64,000 nucleotides of DNA, taken from positions 458,732,330-458,796,329 of the forward strand of contig NC_057861.1 of assembly GCF_019393635.1 (NCBI RefSeq), written 5' to 3'. Source of the stretch: Dromiciops gliroides. Lineage: Eukaryota; Chordata; Mammalia; Microbiotheria; Microbiotheriidae. A program made the position numbers and the translations under genes. Of the stretch, positions 49,382 through 62,553 are shown piece by piece; the stretch's first letter is position 1; each line of letters starts with the position of its first letter. Under the pieces are notes generated by a model. That model saw only the letters and a program-made list of their open reading frames with translations. It was not told where the DNA came from and did no database searches.

Positions 49382-49544
49382 GGGGCAGCTAGGTGGTGCA
49401 GTGGATAGAGCACCAGCCCTGGAGTCAGGAATGCCTGAGTTCAAATCCAGTCTCAGACACTTAACACTTACTAGCTGTTGACCCTGGTAAGTCACTTAAC
49501 CCCCAATTGCCTCACTAAAATAAATAAATAAATAAAATGAAATG
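49382..49544 (+). mobile_element. WSINE1-type SINE inside L2
   Basis: Flanks tcctagacg at 49373-49381 and 49545-49553. The tail is (AAAT)n. Confidence 0.94.
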
Positions 49545-49599
49545 TCCTAGACGGCTCAGTCGTGGGTCTACCTTTTGTTCTCCTACTATACTATGCCAC

Positions 49600-50789
49600 T
49601 TAGTAATCTTTAAAAAAAAAAATGTATTTCCAAATATGGTTCCTACATCCAGCCTTTCCCCCACCCATTGAGAAGGCAAGCAATATGATACTCATTATAT
49701 ATATGAAGCCGTGCAAACCATATTTCTGTATTAGCCACATGAAAAAAAAAAAAGAGCAAGAAAAAATAAAGTGAAAAAAAAAACATGTTTTATGCACTTT
49801 GTCAGGTTTCATCAATTCTCTCTGGAGATGGATAGCATTTTCATCATCAGTCCTTTGGAATCATCATGATAATTGCATCGATAAGAGTAGCTTAGGTCAT
49901 TCAGAGTTGATCATTGTACACAATGCCTGTTACTGTGTACAATGCTGTCCTACTTCTGTTCACTCCACTTTGCATCAGGTTCATATGTCTTCCCCAGGTT
50001 TTTCTGAAACCACCCCACCTCAATATTCTTATAGTACAATAGTAATTCCTTCACAATCATATGCCACAGACTTCTTCAGTTCCATTCCCCAGAGTGATGG
50101 GCATCCTCTTAATTTTCAATTCTTTGCCACGACAAAAAAAGCGGCTATAAATATTTTTTGTACATATAGGTCCTTTCCTTTTCTTTGATTTCTTTGGGAT
50201 ACAGATGAGTGGTACTGATGGGTCAAAGATTAAGACAGGGCTTTTTAGGGCCTTTGGACACAGTTTTCAAATTGTTTTTCCAGAATAGTTGGACCCATTC
50301 ACAACCTGAACAGTGCATTAGTGACCTATTTGTCCACATCCCCTCCACCATTTGTCATTTTTCCCTTTCGCAGTTTTAATCAATTTGATAGATGTGAGTT
50401 GGCACCTCCAGAGTTGTTTTAATTTTTATTTCTCTATTAATGGTTTTAAAGCAGTTTTTCAAATAACTATTGATAGCTTTGATTTTTTCTTGTGAAAGCT
50501 GTCTTCATATCCTTTGATCATTTCTCAAATGGGGAATGACTCAAGAAGTAAGGCCTTTAACAGAGCAATTTACTGTAAAAAATATTTCCCCCAGTTTCCT
50601 GCTTTCTTTCTAATTTTGGCTGCATTCATTTTGTTTCTGCAAAAACTCTTCTTTTCAAGTAATCCAAATAATTCATTGTACCTCTCATGATCTTTATTTG
50701 GTCATTAAAGCTTCCCTTATCCATAGATCTGAGAGGTAATTTTTTTCCATGCTCTTCTAATTTGCTTATGATATCATCTTTTATGTCCA
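49600..50789 (-). mobile_element. L1 3' end and ORF2 end inserted in L2
   Basis: A reversed L1 from its A-rich 3' end ('aaaaaaaaaatg') through 'tcttaattttcaattctttg' to ORF2 complement 'ctcttctaatttgcttatga'. The L2 resumes after it. Confidence 0.8.
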
Positions 50790-51825
50790 AAGCTCTAGGG
50801 GTTTTAATTATAATCTCAATTCTGATGATTCTCAAATCTACCTTTCTTGCCCCAATCTCTGCTGACCTCGAATCTCTCATGTCCAAATGACTTTCAGGAA
50901 TGTCCAGTAGATATCTTAAATTCAACATGTCAAAATAAAAACTCACTATCTTCCCACAAAACCCTCTCCCCTCCCTCCCTTCCTTTCTACTGCAGAAGGC
51001 AACCATCTTCCCAGTTCCTCAGGCTTGCAATCTAAGAGTAATCCTGACTCCTCACTATCTCTTGGCTCTCCATATCCAATCTGTTGCCAAAGCCTGTTGA
51101 TCTCACTTTTGCAACATCACTTGAATATATGACCTTCTCTTTCCTCCAACATTGCCACCACCTTGGTAATGCCCTTATCACTTCACACTAGGACTACTAG
51201 CAATAGCTACTGGTGAATTTTCCTGACTCAAGTCTTTACCCCACTTTAATACATCCTCCTTTCCATCACCTAAGTGGATCTCCAAAAGTACAACTCCAAC
51301 CAAGTCACATTTTATTCAATAGACTCCAGTGGCTCCCTGTTGTCTTCAAAATCAAACACGAAACCCTCTGTTTGGCATTCAAAGCCCTTCATAACACGGT
51401 CCCTTCCTCCCTTTCCAATCTTCTCCCTACCATATACTCTTTGATCAAATGACCTTGGCTTCCTTGCTGTTCCTGAAACAAGACACTCCATATTTCCTGA
51501 TTCCCAGCATTTTTTCTGACTGTACCCTCTGCTGAATGCTGTCGCTCCTCATCTCTTCCTTCTGGTTTCCTTAGCTTCCTTCAAGTCCCAAATAAAATCC
51601 CATTTTCTATAGGAAGCCTTTCCTAACTCCTCTAAATTCTAGTACCTTACCTTTACAATTTCCTACTTATCCCACACATAGTTTGAACATATTTGTTTGT
51701 TGTTGTCCCCTCCATTAATATGTGGGTTCCTTAAGAGGAAGGAATGACATGTCTCTTTTTGTACCCACAATGCCTGGCACATAGCAGGCACTGAATAAAA
51801 GCTTACTGACTGGAAAAAAAAAGCT
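50790..51825 (+). mobile_element. L2 LINE fossil, ORF2 end and 3' tail
   Basis: 'gatgattctcaaatctacct', 'ccatatccaatctgttgcca' and a frame with 'LQWLPVVFKIKHETLCLAFK' are diagnostic L2. It ends 'cctggcacatagcaggcact' and 'gaataaaagcttactgactg'. Confidence 0.88.
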
Positions 51826-52094
51826 TAGTGAGTCAAGAAAGAATGCTGAAGGGCTGCTTCCTAACTATCCTATCTTGAAAAGAATAGAAAGACTTAAAAT
51901 ATCTATTCCATAATAAGGAAAGTGGCTTGCTAAAATCTGATAAAGCACATCCATCGTTTACACCACCAGATGCTGCAATAATTCAGGATCAAAGGGCCAC
52001 CAACCACAACAGTGTAGCTTCTGCCTCTGAATAAACACAAATTTCAACCTAGTCATTCCCTGGCATAAACATGACTAAACATTAACGTCAACTA

Positions 52095-52232
<138 letters not shown>

Positions 52233-52829
52233 TTAAGGTGAATTGGAAACAAAAATTAAATGGTATGAAAAGTCATCCCAATTATTATGGAATTTTTTTA
52301 ATAGAGAGTGAACATCTTAATTGTTACCTTGTTTTCAAGGAATAAAATAAAGATTAGTGATCCATTTGGTTAAATTACTACAATGATGATTCCTTGGAAT
52401 CTGGACCAAAAAAGTTCCCTTGTGAGATTCCTTTTTCTACCATCCAACCATTCTCTTACCCTCAGAATTCCCAGAGTTTGGAGGCACCTTAATCTAGGAC
52501 ACAGCCTGGGCTAGAAGTAATTCCACTTTAGCAGCCATGGGTTACCGAAAAGTTTAGACCCATGGCAAAATAAATGGGTCATGCTATGAACAGAGTTTTG
52601 CGTAACAGAAATGCATAATGGTCCAATAAAAGTAGCAAGTGTCTCGGCATGACCCAGAAAACCCAAAAGGCTAATCTGTTTGTTTTTTGTCCACCATTAA
52701 AAAGTAGCTTATCAACTTATGATGTCAAAAATTTAAACTTAATAAAAATATCAAAGCATTCAAAGTACAAAGACAAATTCTACTCAACCACGGGGAAGAC
52801 ATATTCTTTTCCTAAAGCGACAGACTCAC

Positions 52830-52954
52830 CTTTGTTGCTCTCTTGAAAAAGTCCTTTCTTGAATAAAGCCAGTGCAAGACCTATGATGTCATCAAATTCT
52901 TCCAGAGTGGTTGACTTGAAAGCCTGGATGGCTTTATCATATTCACCAATAGCA
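52830..52954 (-). CDS. SKIC3: SKIC3 coding exon (125 nt, TPR)
   Basis: The acceptor is ttcccctcag and the donor GTGAGT. One base completes cysteine, 41 codons follow, and one base is carried over. The peptide '[14 protein letters not shown]' and then '[18 protein letters not shown]' reads as TPR helix B of one repeat and helix A of the next, with the GEYDKAI core motif. The preceding intron (52955-58334) contains a SINE, an L2 tail and MIR copies. Confidence 0.95.
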
Positions 52955-53394
52955 CTGAGGGGAAAAGAAATCTAATTTATATCATCAAAAAATATGAGTA
53001 TGTGACAACTCAAGATTATTATATTTTACTAAGAATTTTTCCTGTAGGAAATTCATTTACATTTACCTTTTTTATAGGTGAGATTCACTACTTTACCAAT
53101 ACTGAGGTACCACAAAACAGAATACTAAATATTTGGAAAGAAGTTAAAAGTATATATGTAATTCAAACTGGTTATTCAAGAAATTCAAACATTTCTCCAT
53201 TTAAATTAATTAATAAACATGTGAACATTTTTGTCCTGTGATGATAAATAGCTGAATGTGTAGAGTTCTTTAAAAAGTTTGCAAGCCCATTAAACACATT
53301 ATCTCATTTCATCACACCATAGTTGCTTAATAAATACCTGTTGATTGACTGGTCCACCAGACAGCCCTGTGAAATAGCCAAGTCTGATGATATC

Positions 53395-54010
53395 ACTTCT
53401 CTAGTCAATAAACTTCAGAAGATCCCTATTAGCCCTAGAATCAAATATAAAATCCTCTGCTTGGCATTTAAAGCCCTTCACTAATTGAATGCAACTTACT
53501 TTCCTCACCTCATACATGTTGTTTTTCCTGATACATAAGAATCCTTCTTCTGTCTCAGTGCCTTTGCATTGGCTGTCCCCTTTTCCTAGAATACACTCTC
53601 TCCTCACCTTATCCCCTAGAATTCCTTGTTACCTTCAGCACTTAACTTAAGCACTACTTTCTATATGAAATCTTTCCTGGTCCTCTCTGCACCTAGAGTC
53701 CTCCCTCCAAAGAGGCCTTGTATTTATTTTTAATCTATTCTCTGTATATTTACATATGTTGTCTTCCTTAAGAGAATATAAGCTGGAGTGCAGAGTCTGT
53801 TTCATTTGTCCGGCACTTAGCATGGTGGTGCCTGACACATCATCACTTAATAAATGCTTGCTGATCTGATTATTATCCCCATTTTACAGATAAGGAAACT
53901 GGTGCTCAGAAAACTTAAGTGATTTACCCATGATTACACAACTAGGCACAATCTGAACTTAGATATCTCTTAACTCCCTGTCTGGTGCTCTATCAACTAT
54001 AAAAGACTGC
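53395..54010 (+). mobile_element. L2 3' fragment followed by a reversed MIR
   Basis: 'aaaatcctctgcttggcatt' to 'cacttaataaatgcttgctg' is L2. From 53870 'ccattttacagataaggaaa' begins a reversed MIR. Confidence 0.75.
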
Positions 54011-54289
54011 TTTTAATTAGACTAATTACTTACAAAGCAATTTTTAAAGTTAAAATGAAATCTCGACAAATTTCAATAATGTGCAAATTCATTTCTAAAC
54101 ATATATCCAAATTGCAATTAAACGTAATGCTATGGCTGATAGTTAACAAATGAACATAAGGCATAAAAATGACTTTGCATTTTTTGCCAAGTTACTGATA
54201 GCATTTAAAAAATTACTTTAAAAGAAAAAGAAAAGAAAATTCTGCAATTGAAGATAGATTTCCATCAACAGTGATATGCTTAGATCATA

Positions 54290-54470
54290 GGATCTAAAGT
54301 TTGAAGGAATCTTAGAGCTCCTCTGGCCTAACTTTCTCATTGTACAGATGAGAAAACTCAGGTTTGAAGATATTTAATAATTCGCCCAAGATCAAAGAGC
54401 CAGCAAATAACAGATTTGAATGTAAGTCTTCTGACTCTGAATCCAATGTTTTTAAGAATGTTCTGCATAC
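54290..54470 (-). mobile_element. MIR-type CORE-SINE
   Basis: 'cattgtacagatgagaaaac' and 'cttctgactctgaatcc' in reverse order of a MIR. Confidence 0.65.
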
Positions 54471-54879
54471 TGATGTGCACTGCTTACTATTTGTTATGTG
54501 TATGCCTCTTTTTTTTTAAACCATACAAACACATAACTATATGGTGCAACAAATATGAACATGTTCAGTTCCATATACAAAATTAACTTAGAATTTCTTC
54601 TATTTCAAGAAATAAGGAAAAATAATAATATCTGCACGTTACATTTAGAAATAAATCCTCAAGAAGTCAACCAAAAAGTTCTTTAAAAACTAATAAAATA
54701 AAGATGCAACTTGTATCTTTTGGATTTATATTCAAAGACAGGGAGAAAGGATTTTTCTAGGATAAGATGTTATTGTTCTTCTAAGTCCTAATTTTGCGAT
54801 AAGTATTTGAAAGATAGAAATGAGACTACAATGTTTCAAATGAAGGGAATAAATTTTCTTTTAAAATAGTAATCTTCTG

Positions 54880-55023
54880 CAGACAACTAGGTGGCACAGT
54901 GGATAGAGCACCAGCCCTGGAATCAGGAGGTCCTGAGTTCAAATCCAGCCTCAGATATTTGATGCTTACTAGCCAGTAATCCTAGGCAAGTCACTTAACC
55001 CCAACTGCCTCAAAAAAAAATTA
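54880..55023 (+). mobile_element. WSINE1-type SINE with target duplication
   Basis: Flanks share taatcttctg (ending at 54879 and 55038). The start is diverged (gcagacaactaggtggc). Confidence 0.9.
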
Positions 55024-55179
55024 AGTATTAATCTTCTGATAGAATGTAACAGATACTTTGTTTCTTAGACACTTACATTCTGTTCTGCTGCACACTATGA
55101 AGAAAAATGTTTTCCAGATGTGGAAAGGAAAGGCAGAAAAAGAAGTTATTTCTGTGACTTTTAAACCATCAACTAGTCA

Positions 55180-55340
55180 GAGTACATAGGTTTGAAGCCT
55201 GCTTCTGTCATTTACTACCTGTGTGACTTTGGGGAGCAAGTAATTTATTCTTCACTTAGCCTCTGTGGGGCCCAGATTCCTCAATTGTAAATTGTAAAAT
55301 GAGGGGATTAGATTGTATGACCTTTAAGGCTCTTTCTGGC
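55180..55340 (+). mobile_element. MIR-type CORE-SINE
   Basis: 'tactacctgtgtgactttgg', 'attgtaaaatgaggggatta' and 'gacctttaaggctctttc'. Confidence 0.7.
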
Positions 55341-56092
55341 TCTAAATCGATGAGATGGCAAACCTGAACAATTAGAAAGAAAAAAGATAATATAGTAGAT
55401 ACTGATTATGTCTTTATCCAAGTTATCAACAGCCATATGAAAAAATGTTCTAAATCGCTGATAATTAGAAACCCATCTGATTGGCAAAGCTGACAAAAAA
55501 GGAAAATGACAAATGCTGGAGGGCCGGTGGGAAAGAGGTAAATTGACAGAAGTAAAGTTGACAAAGACTTGAATTGGTCCACCATTCTGGAAAATAATTT
55601 GGAACTTTGCCCAAAATTCTATTAAACTGTACATACCCTTTGACTCAAGTGAAACCATTACTAGGTCTATAACACAAAGAGTTTGAAAGATATATATTAA
55701 CTTTAAAATATCTAACCAAAGTTCAGTTAGTTTTCACTAGCTTTATGAAGTCATTTACCCCAATCAATGACAATTGTATTACAAAAGGAAACACTTGATC
55801 CTAACTGCATTTTAACGGACTATTTTTTTCCTAATAACCTAAATATAAGAGCAATTTTACAATAGCTACTTAGCCAACAAAAACTTCCCCTTCCTAACAC
55901 TTTTGCTTAACACTGTAATAATCTGTTCCAAGCATGTCAATAGTGCTTAAAAAGTTTATTAATTCAAATCTTGGACTGTATTTGAGAGAAACTATCAATT
56001 CCAAAAAATTTTAAGAGAATAAACCTATTAGTAATTGCCATCCACCTGGTAGAATATTCACTGATATGCAAAATCTAGTTGTATGGTGCTAC

Positions 56093-56312
56093 ATTGTTGT
56101 TGCTCTCTTCCTCACCCCATTTGGGGTTCTCTTGCAAAGATACCGGAGTGGTTTGCCATTTCCTTCTCGAGCTCATTTTACAAATAAGGAAACTGAAGCA
56201 AAAGGATTAAGTGGCCTGCCCAGCAAGTATCTGAGGCCAAATTTGAACTAAGAATGATGAGTCTTCCTGACTCCAGGCCCAGCGCTCTATCCACTGCACC
56301 ACCTGGCTGCCT
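56093..56312 (-). mobile_element. Mar1-type CORE-SINE
   Basis: 'ccatttggggttctcttgca', 'ggagtggtttgccatttcct' and a final ccacctggctgcc. Confidence 0.88.
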
Positions 56313-57060
56313 TAGAGATGGTTCTTTCCTTGAAGAATTATACTCAGTTTTGGTGGGTAAGTTAGTCTCGATTGTAATCCCAGCTTTTTTGCCTTCTGGA
56401 ATATCATATTTCAAGCCCTCCACTTTATTGTGGTAGCTGCTAAATCTTGTGTGAGCCTAACTGTGGCTCCCTGGTATTTGAATGGTTTCTTTCTGACTGC
56501 TTGAAGTATTTTTTCTTTGACCTGGGAGTTCTGGAATTTGGCATTAATATTTCTGGGAATTTTCATTTTAGTATTTCTTTCAGGTAGTGATGAGTGGATT
56601 CTTTCCATTTTTATTTTATCCTCTGTTTCAAGGCTATCAGGGCAGCTTTCCTTGACAATTTCTTGAAATACATTGTCAATGTTTGGTCATAGCTTTCAGG
56701 AAATCCAATAATTCTTAAATTATCTCTCCTAGTTTTACTGTTTCTTTTTCTTGTCTTTCTTTTTTTTGGGGGGGTGGGGGGGTGAGGCAAGTGGGGTTAA
56801 GTGACTTGCCCAGGGTCACACAGCTAGTAAGTGTCAAGTGTCTGAGGCCAGATTTGAACTCAGATTCTCCAGAATCCAGGGCCGGTGCTTTATGTGCAGC
56901 GCCACCTAGCAGCTCCAGTTTTACTGTTTCTTGATGACTCATAGGGTGATTAGCTTCCACTTGCCCCGATTCTAATTTTTAAGTAATTATTTTCTTCAGT
57001 GAGCAGTCTATTATTGGGATTCAAAGCTTTTCCAGCTTGGTAGAATCTTCTAGATGTTGT
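56313..57060 (-). mobile_element. Possible L1 ORF1-region fragment around a SINE
   Basis: Minus-strand frames such as 'TKMKIPRNINAKFQNSQVKE' and 'LQAVRKKPFKYQGATVRLTQ' resemble the C-terminal domain of L1 ORF1 (resemblance to the YQGAPIRLT motif). A SINE splits it at 56747-56916. Confidence 0.6.
56747..56916 (-). mobile_element. WSINE1-type SINE with perfect 16-bp target duplication
   Basis: agttttactgtttctt is identical at 56731-56746 and 56917-56932. Confidence 0.95.
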
Positions 57061-57094
57061 ATTCTTCTGACATAGCTAATAATCACTGATAGGT

Positions 57095-57600
57095 ATGAGA
57101 ATGGGAGCTCCTTAAGAACAGGCTGTCTTACTTTTCTATGTGTATCCCCAGCACTTAGCATAGTACTTTGTACATAGTAGATACTTAATAAATGCTTTAT
57201 TCATTCATTCACATTTATATAGCAGGCTAAGTGTTCCGCAAAGTGCATTTACATATAAAACTGGGGCAGAGAGAGGTTGACTTGTCCAGGGTTATACAGC
57301 TAGGGAGTGCTAGGTTTGAATCTGGGTTTTCCTGACTCCAGGCCCAGGGCTCTCTCCACTGTTCCACCATCTTAGGGTAACAGTAATGGGCTTAAACTCA
57401 AGAAGACCAGATTTCACATCCTGCCACTAGATGAGGGACCCTGGCAAGTTACTTAAACATTTTTGTGCCTCAGTTTTCTCATTTGCAAAATGGGGATAAT
57501 ACCTACCTCTCAGCATTGTTTTATCAAATGAGCTAATAATTATAAAGCATTTTGTGATCCTTAAAGGGGTATATAAATCCTAGTTGTTGTTAAAGCAAGT
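57095..57600. mobile_element. L2 tail, reversed MIR and forward MIR in a row
   Basis: 'tgtatccccagcacttagca' to 57190 is an L2-like tail. 57215-57370 is a reversed MIR ending 'cctgactccaggcccagggc'. 57370-57600 is a forward MIR with 'tgcaaaatggggataatacc'. Confidence 0.7.
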
Positions 57601-58334
57601 AAGACAGTAACTAGCAAAGCAGATATTTGAACCCAGGTACCTGACTCTAAATCCAGTGGTCTCAAAGATTTTCCTGAGGTAATTTAGAAAGACTTGGAAG
57701 AGAGTAGAGAGGAATAAGATTAAAAGAGAATTAACAAAGATATTTATGTATGTATGAAAAAGAAATTACCTGATCTACCAGCAGTAAAAACCAAAAGAAA
57801 ATAGGAAAGGATAAACATGATGTAGCCATAATCTCCTTCAAAGAGAAGAAAGGGAATTTGCTTGTTGAGGGTTAGGGGAAAACCAAAAGTTCCTAAATGG
57901 GCTACTAGGCATTACCTTTGATCTCAAATACCTCAACTGTTGTTCAGAGAAGCCTCAGGGTGTGTAGGAATATAAGAGTCAAGTGCAAAACTAGAATCTG
58001 AGAGTCAAATATTCATAATCTGGAGAATAACTACATAAAGAATTTTGTTTTTCTTTAGCATTCCAAAAAGTAGTAAGGGAGTGACATATTCTGTTCCCAA
58101 CATGCCAACTGGAAGCAAGCAAACTATTCCAAATGAAGTTTAATTAAATTTAAGTTTTGGCAAAATGGGATCAAATTCAAACTTCAAAAATAGGAAATCA
58201 TGTTTAAATTTAAGTAAAAAATGTTTATAACATTCCTATTTAAAATAATGAACCCACCGAAAATTTCATAAAATGTTTTAGAGATGAAAAATCAGAACTG
58301 ACCCCATAAAATTAATGGAAAATAATTTGCTTAC

Positions 58335-58412
58335 CATAACAAGCGACCATAATTTCTTACTGTAACATTATAGATTTCTTGCTTTTCTTCATTCTGCAAT
58401 AATAAAATTGCC
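58335..58412 (-). CDS. SKIC3: SKIC3 coding exon (78 nt)
   Basis: The acceptor is ttgccaag and the donor GTAAGC. One base completes arginine from the exon above, 25 codons follow, and TG is carried over to form cysteine with the next exon. The peptide runs 'AILLLQNEEKQEIYNV' then 'TVRNYGRLLC'. It ends one TPR helix and starts the next; the linker after the glutamine is the least conserved part compared with the human protein as I remember it. A weak pyrimidine tract precedes the acceptor, but the phase fits on both sides. Confidence 0.9.
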
Positions 58413-59320
58413 CTTGGCAAAAGAGAAAAGTTTTTGAATAATCTACATATAACAAAATTCTTTCTATCTTCATTGTTAGCTATATCCATTTACACAGACT
58501 GGGAAAATAAATCAGTATGACTTCATAATGAGTTGTAGTTTTAAATTGTGATTGTATAAGTACTAGATCTGTGGTAACAGCAATTGGTAAAGTGGATATA
58601 CAGAAGTAGAAAACACCATAAAAAGGTACTTAGAATGTGACCCCATCTTCAATCTCCATTATATTTGCCCAGAAAATAAACCAGAATTGGTTATATAGTG
58701 TCTTGAGCCAGCTAGAGGTTACTCCTTTAAACTGCTGCTAGGAGTCCATCAACAGCATTCTCAGAGGCTACAGTTAAGTGATTCTTTCTCTGAGGGAATA
58801 AATGCATGCAATAAAGGGAACACAACATATACATCATTAAGTTATGGTAAAAATGATTTTTTTCCTTTACTAAAGTGCCTCTATTGGATGCAGATATTCT
58901 TGTTAACAAAAAGTTACATTCCTTCATAATATATAGGTAATGATATTACTCAAAGGTTAATGGATTATTTCAGGTCTTTTTGTAATGTTATCTGGAAAAT
59001 ACTTTTTGGTTCTCATTCTACCTTCCCTGACTGAGAGAAATAAAGACTTCTATATAGGAACTATAGTCTTCCCTAAAAAGAAAATGTTTAAAATCATGTA
59101 GTGGAATCAAGACTATGCATGTATATGAAAACCCAACCTTCTAACTTTCCCCTTTAGAAATATGTTCATATATGATGAAAGATTAGGAAATTTTACAAAA
59201 CATTTATTTATTTAGGACAGGCATTGCAATTGTACTAGGTATTCTGATGATAGTTCATTAACTCCAAGTAGGAAATAAAGAAGATCTTCATTTCTCAATT
59301 AATGTTAAATGTTTACTTTA

Positions 59321-59467
<147 letters not shown>

Positions 59468-59639
59468 TTAATTTTCAAAATTGTTATCCCAGTGATTCAC
59501 ATTAGCTGAAATAGAATTCATAATAAATTTAACCAAAAGTTAGTCTCATGTAGTTATAAGCAACATTAAAATACCAGCCTAACATGCTCCTTCATGTAAA
59601 ATGTCTAGTCAATGCTCAATTTATTGGACAATATGCAAA

Positions 59640-59890
59640 AGTAATAATGGACATCTACAGAGCACCTGGGGCTGAACATGCTCATATGAATGACCAGATT
59701 TGATCCTCACACCAGTCAGTGAAGTACTACAGATATGATTATTGACATTTTATAAAGAAGTGATAACTCAGAAACATTATGGGGTTTGCCCAATTATGTG
59801 CCTTGGCTAGTGGCGTCAGAGGCTGGATTCAAAACCAGATTTAACTTGACTCCAAGTTTAGGACTCTTTCTCTACTATAGAGTATAATCT
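59640..59890 (-). mobile_element. MIR-type CORE-SINE
   Basis: 'gatttgatcctcacaccagt' and 'ggctggattcaaaaccag' fit a diverged reversed MIR. Confidence 0.6.
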
Positions 59891-60407
59891 GTGAACTGCT
59901 AACCCACATTAAAACCTGTCTACTAAAATGTGTTATGTTTGACAGGAAGTTGTTTTTTGGGCAAATCATTTTAACGTTCCCATGATTAAATTTGGCTACA
60001 ATTTCGCTCAGAGGTTTTATTCCAATATGTGTTTCAGGAAAAAAGAATCTAATAATAATGATGTATGCTAGAACTGAAACAAAAATTAAAGCATTTATCT
60101 GTGCTATACTTTAAATTTCCAAAGTCAAAAGACATTACTAAGACATTGTACTAAGGTACAATAAAGAAGCACAAATATATTTGTCAATATAAGTGTTGAA
60201 ATATGTAATCATATCTATCATGCCTTTATAATACGTAACTAAGAAAAATCAAATCTCAACTATCCAGACCTCCATGAAATTTGTTATTCTGGACATTCAA
60301 CCTTCATTAATATCTGAGGATTTATTGCTTTAAATTTTGCATCATTTTATAAGGGAATCTTCCTAAACAAAAAAAAAGTGGCCCCTTGATATCTTTACAA
60401 TATTCTT

Positions 60408-60539
60408 TTTTTTTTTTTAAGTGAGGCAACTGGGGGGTCACACAGCTAGTAAGTGTCAAGTGTCTGAGGTCGGATTTGAACTCAGGTACTCCTGACTCCA
60501 GGGCCAGTGCTCTATCCACTGCTCCACCTAGCTGCCCCT
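60408..60539 (-). mobile_element. WSINE1-type SINE with internal deletion
   Basis: Flanks acaatattctt at 60397-60407 and 60540-60550. The usual 'ttaagtgacttgcccaggg' is missing between ctgggggg and tcacacagct. Confidence 0.92.
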
Positions 60540-60579
60540 ACAATATTCTTAAGTTTTATTCTCCTCCACATACTCTAAG

Positions 60580-60890
60580 ATCCAACAGCACTGGCCTTCT
60601 TGTTTCTCATACATCCTCCCATCTCCCAATTTCATGGTCACTGCTGGCCCCTGCCATGCCCAGAAGGCTCCTTCTCATGGCTTCCTCAACCCAGCTCAGA
60701 TGGCACTTTCTGCACAATGCCTTTCCTTGTCTCCTCCACAGTTACTGTCTTCCCTCTGATATTATCTCCCATTTAGACGATATTTACCTTGATTGAACAA
60801 AGCTGTTTGCATGTTGTTTCCTGCATTAAAAAGCTTTTAACTTTGTAGCCACCATGCTAGGCACATAGTATATGCTGAATAAATATCTGA
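60580..60890 (+). mobile_element. L2-like LINE 3' fragment
   Basis: 'gatggcactttctgcacaat' and 'ctaggcacatagtatatgct' then 'gaataaatatctgatag'. Confidence 0.6.
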
Positions 60891-61049
60891 TAGTAATGAT
60901 AAAGTACTTCCCTGCCTTCTAAAATAGCATATTAAAACTGTTATCAATGGCTCAGGTTCTCATCATGAATAGTCTGTATCTTACAATGCAGTGTTACTGT
61001 CAAGAGCTACTTCGTTTCTTTGTGTATAGCCAAGAAATAGAGGAAAAAG

Positions 61050-61320
61050 TACATTTGCAGACAGAGGACCTGAGTTCAAATCCTAGTTCTGCCACACAGT
61101 GCCTGAGTGATCTTGGACCCTTGACCTCTCTAGGATTACACAGAACAGATCTTGCAAATCACCTAAGTCTGATCCCTTCATTTGATTTTACAGATAAGTA
61201 ACCTGATATTTACTTGACCTCTCTAGGATTCAGTTTCCTATTAAATGATGAATATGGACTAGATTAGATGACCTCTAAGGTCCCTCCTAACTCAAAATCT
61301 ATGACTCTATGATCCTAAGT
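61050..61320 (+). mobile_element. MIR-type CORE-SINE fragments
   Basis: 'gacctgagttcaaatcctag' then, after a gap, 'gactagattagatgacctct' and 'ctatgactctatgatcc'. Confidence 0.7.
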
Positions 61321-62134
61321 GGCTCTAAAATTCCTGTATTTTGAGTTCTCATTTCTAATTTTTTGTTTCCTCCCTTGTTATCAGACTGTCAATTCAATTC
61401 ATAGACTCTTTCTAAGAACTCACCACAGGCAGAGCAGGGGACTATTATTTCAACTATTACTAATCAATCCTATTCGTGAAGCACGGGCCCTCTCCCCAAT
61501 TTTCATTCACTACAGACAGATAATCAGGATTATCACTTAAAAATATTGAGCATATTAAGAGTCCTTCTTGAAAATAAAAAGCAAGGACACAATAAATCTG
61601 GAGAGAATTGCTCAGGTACAATTGCTTTGTTTATTGGCTGGTTTCAGCCTCTGTTCCAGATAAGTGGTATATTAAATTTTGTTTTATTCTATTGGTAAAT
61701 GCAATCTCTATGAATCATTACTTTTCCCAACCTTTAATTGTTCTTTTCTTGTTTAAAAAAAATCAAATTTTATGTAATTTTAGTTCTTTTTAAAAAAAGA
61801 TTATCAAACTAATAACATACCAAAAGAATGGCAGACACATAGAATATTTGGAAGTTAGCAGGGTAATTAATAGCATCATATTCTTACGGATAACATACAG
61901 CAATGTGGACTGAATAATAACAGGACAGGTAGGTTCAGAAGTGGCTGATTGAATAAAACTCAGGGCATAAATTAATATCAACCATGAGAGATCTTAGTGG
62001 AGTGTCATTGGGCCTATTTTAATCAACATTTTAATTAGTCACTTGGCTGAAGGTCTAGTTTGAAAATGACACAAAGCAGAAAAGAAAAGCTAATAAAATG
62101 ACTGAAACAATTGGGATATAAAAAGATACAGGCA

Positions 62135-62287
62135 AGGGGGCAGCTAGGTGGCACAGTGGATAAAGCACCAGCTCTGGATTCAGGAGGACCTGAGTTCAAA
62201 TCTGGCCTCAGACACTTTACACTTACTAGCTATGTGACCCTGGGCAAGTCACTTAACCCCAATTGCCTCATTACAAAAAAAAAAAAA
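62135..62287 (+). mobile_element. WSINE1-type SINE (first of three in L3)
   Basis: Flanks atacaggca at 62126-62134 and 62288-62296. Confidence 0.94.
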
Positions 62288-62370
62288 ATACAGGCAGATT
62301 TAAGTTCAAAGTTTCAACTTAATAGGAATAAAGTTCAGTCCTACATTTACTTTTTAAAAATCAACTGTAA

Positions 62371-62553
62371 GGGGCAGCTAGGTGTCACAGTGGATAGAGC
62401 ACTGGCCCTGGATTCAGGAGGACCTGAGTTCAAATCCGACCTCAGACACTTGACACTTAACTAGCTGTGTGACCCAGGGCAAGTCACTTAACCCACATTG
62501 CCTCACCAAAAACAAAACAAAACAAAAAATAATAATAAAGAAATTAAAAAAGA
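62371..62553 (+). mobile_element. WSINE1-type SINE (second of three in L3)
   Basis: Forward copy with a long A-rich tail containing aacaaaac units; aactgt occurs on both flanks. Confidence 0.92.

Noticed and set aside
55077..55094. An 18-nt minus-strand segment with a good acceptor (tttcttcatag) and donor (GTAAGT) between two SKIC3 exons
   Set aside because: The exons at 58335-58412 and 52830-52954 join directly in phase through a split cysteine codon. Adding this segment would insert residues not expected in SKIC3.
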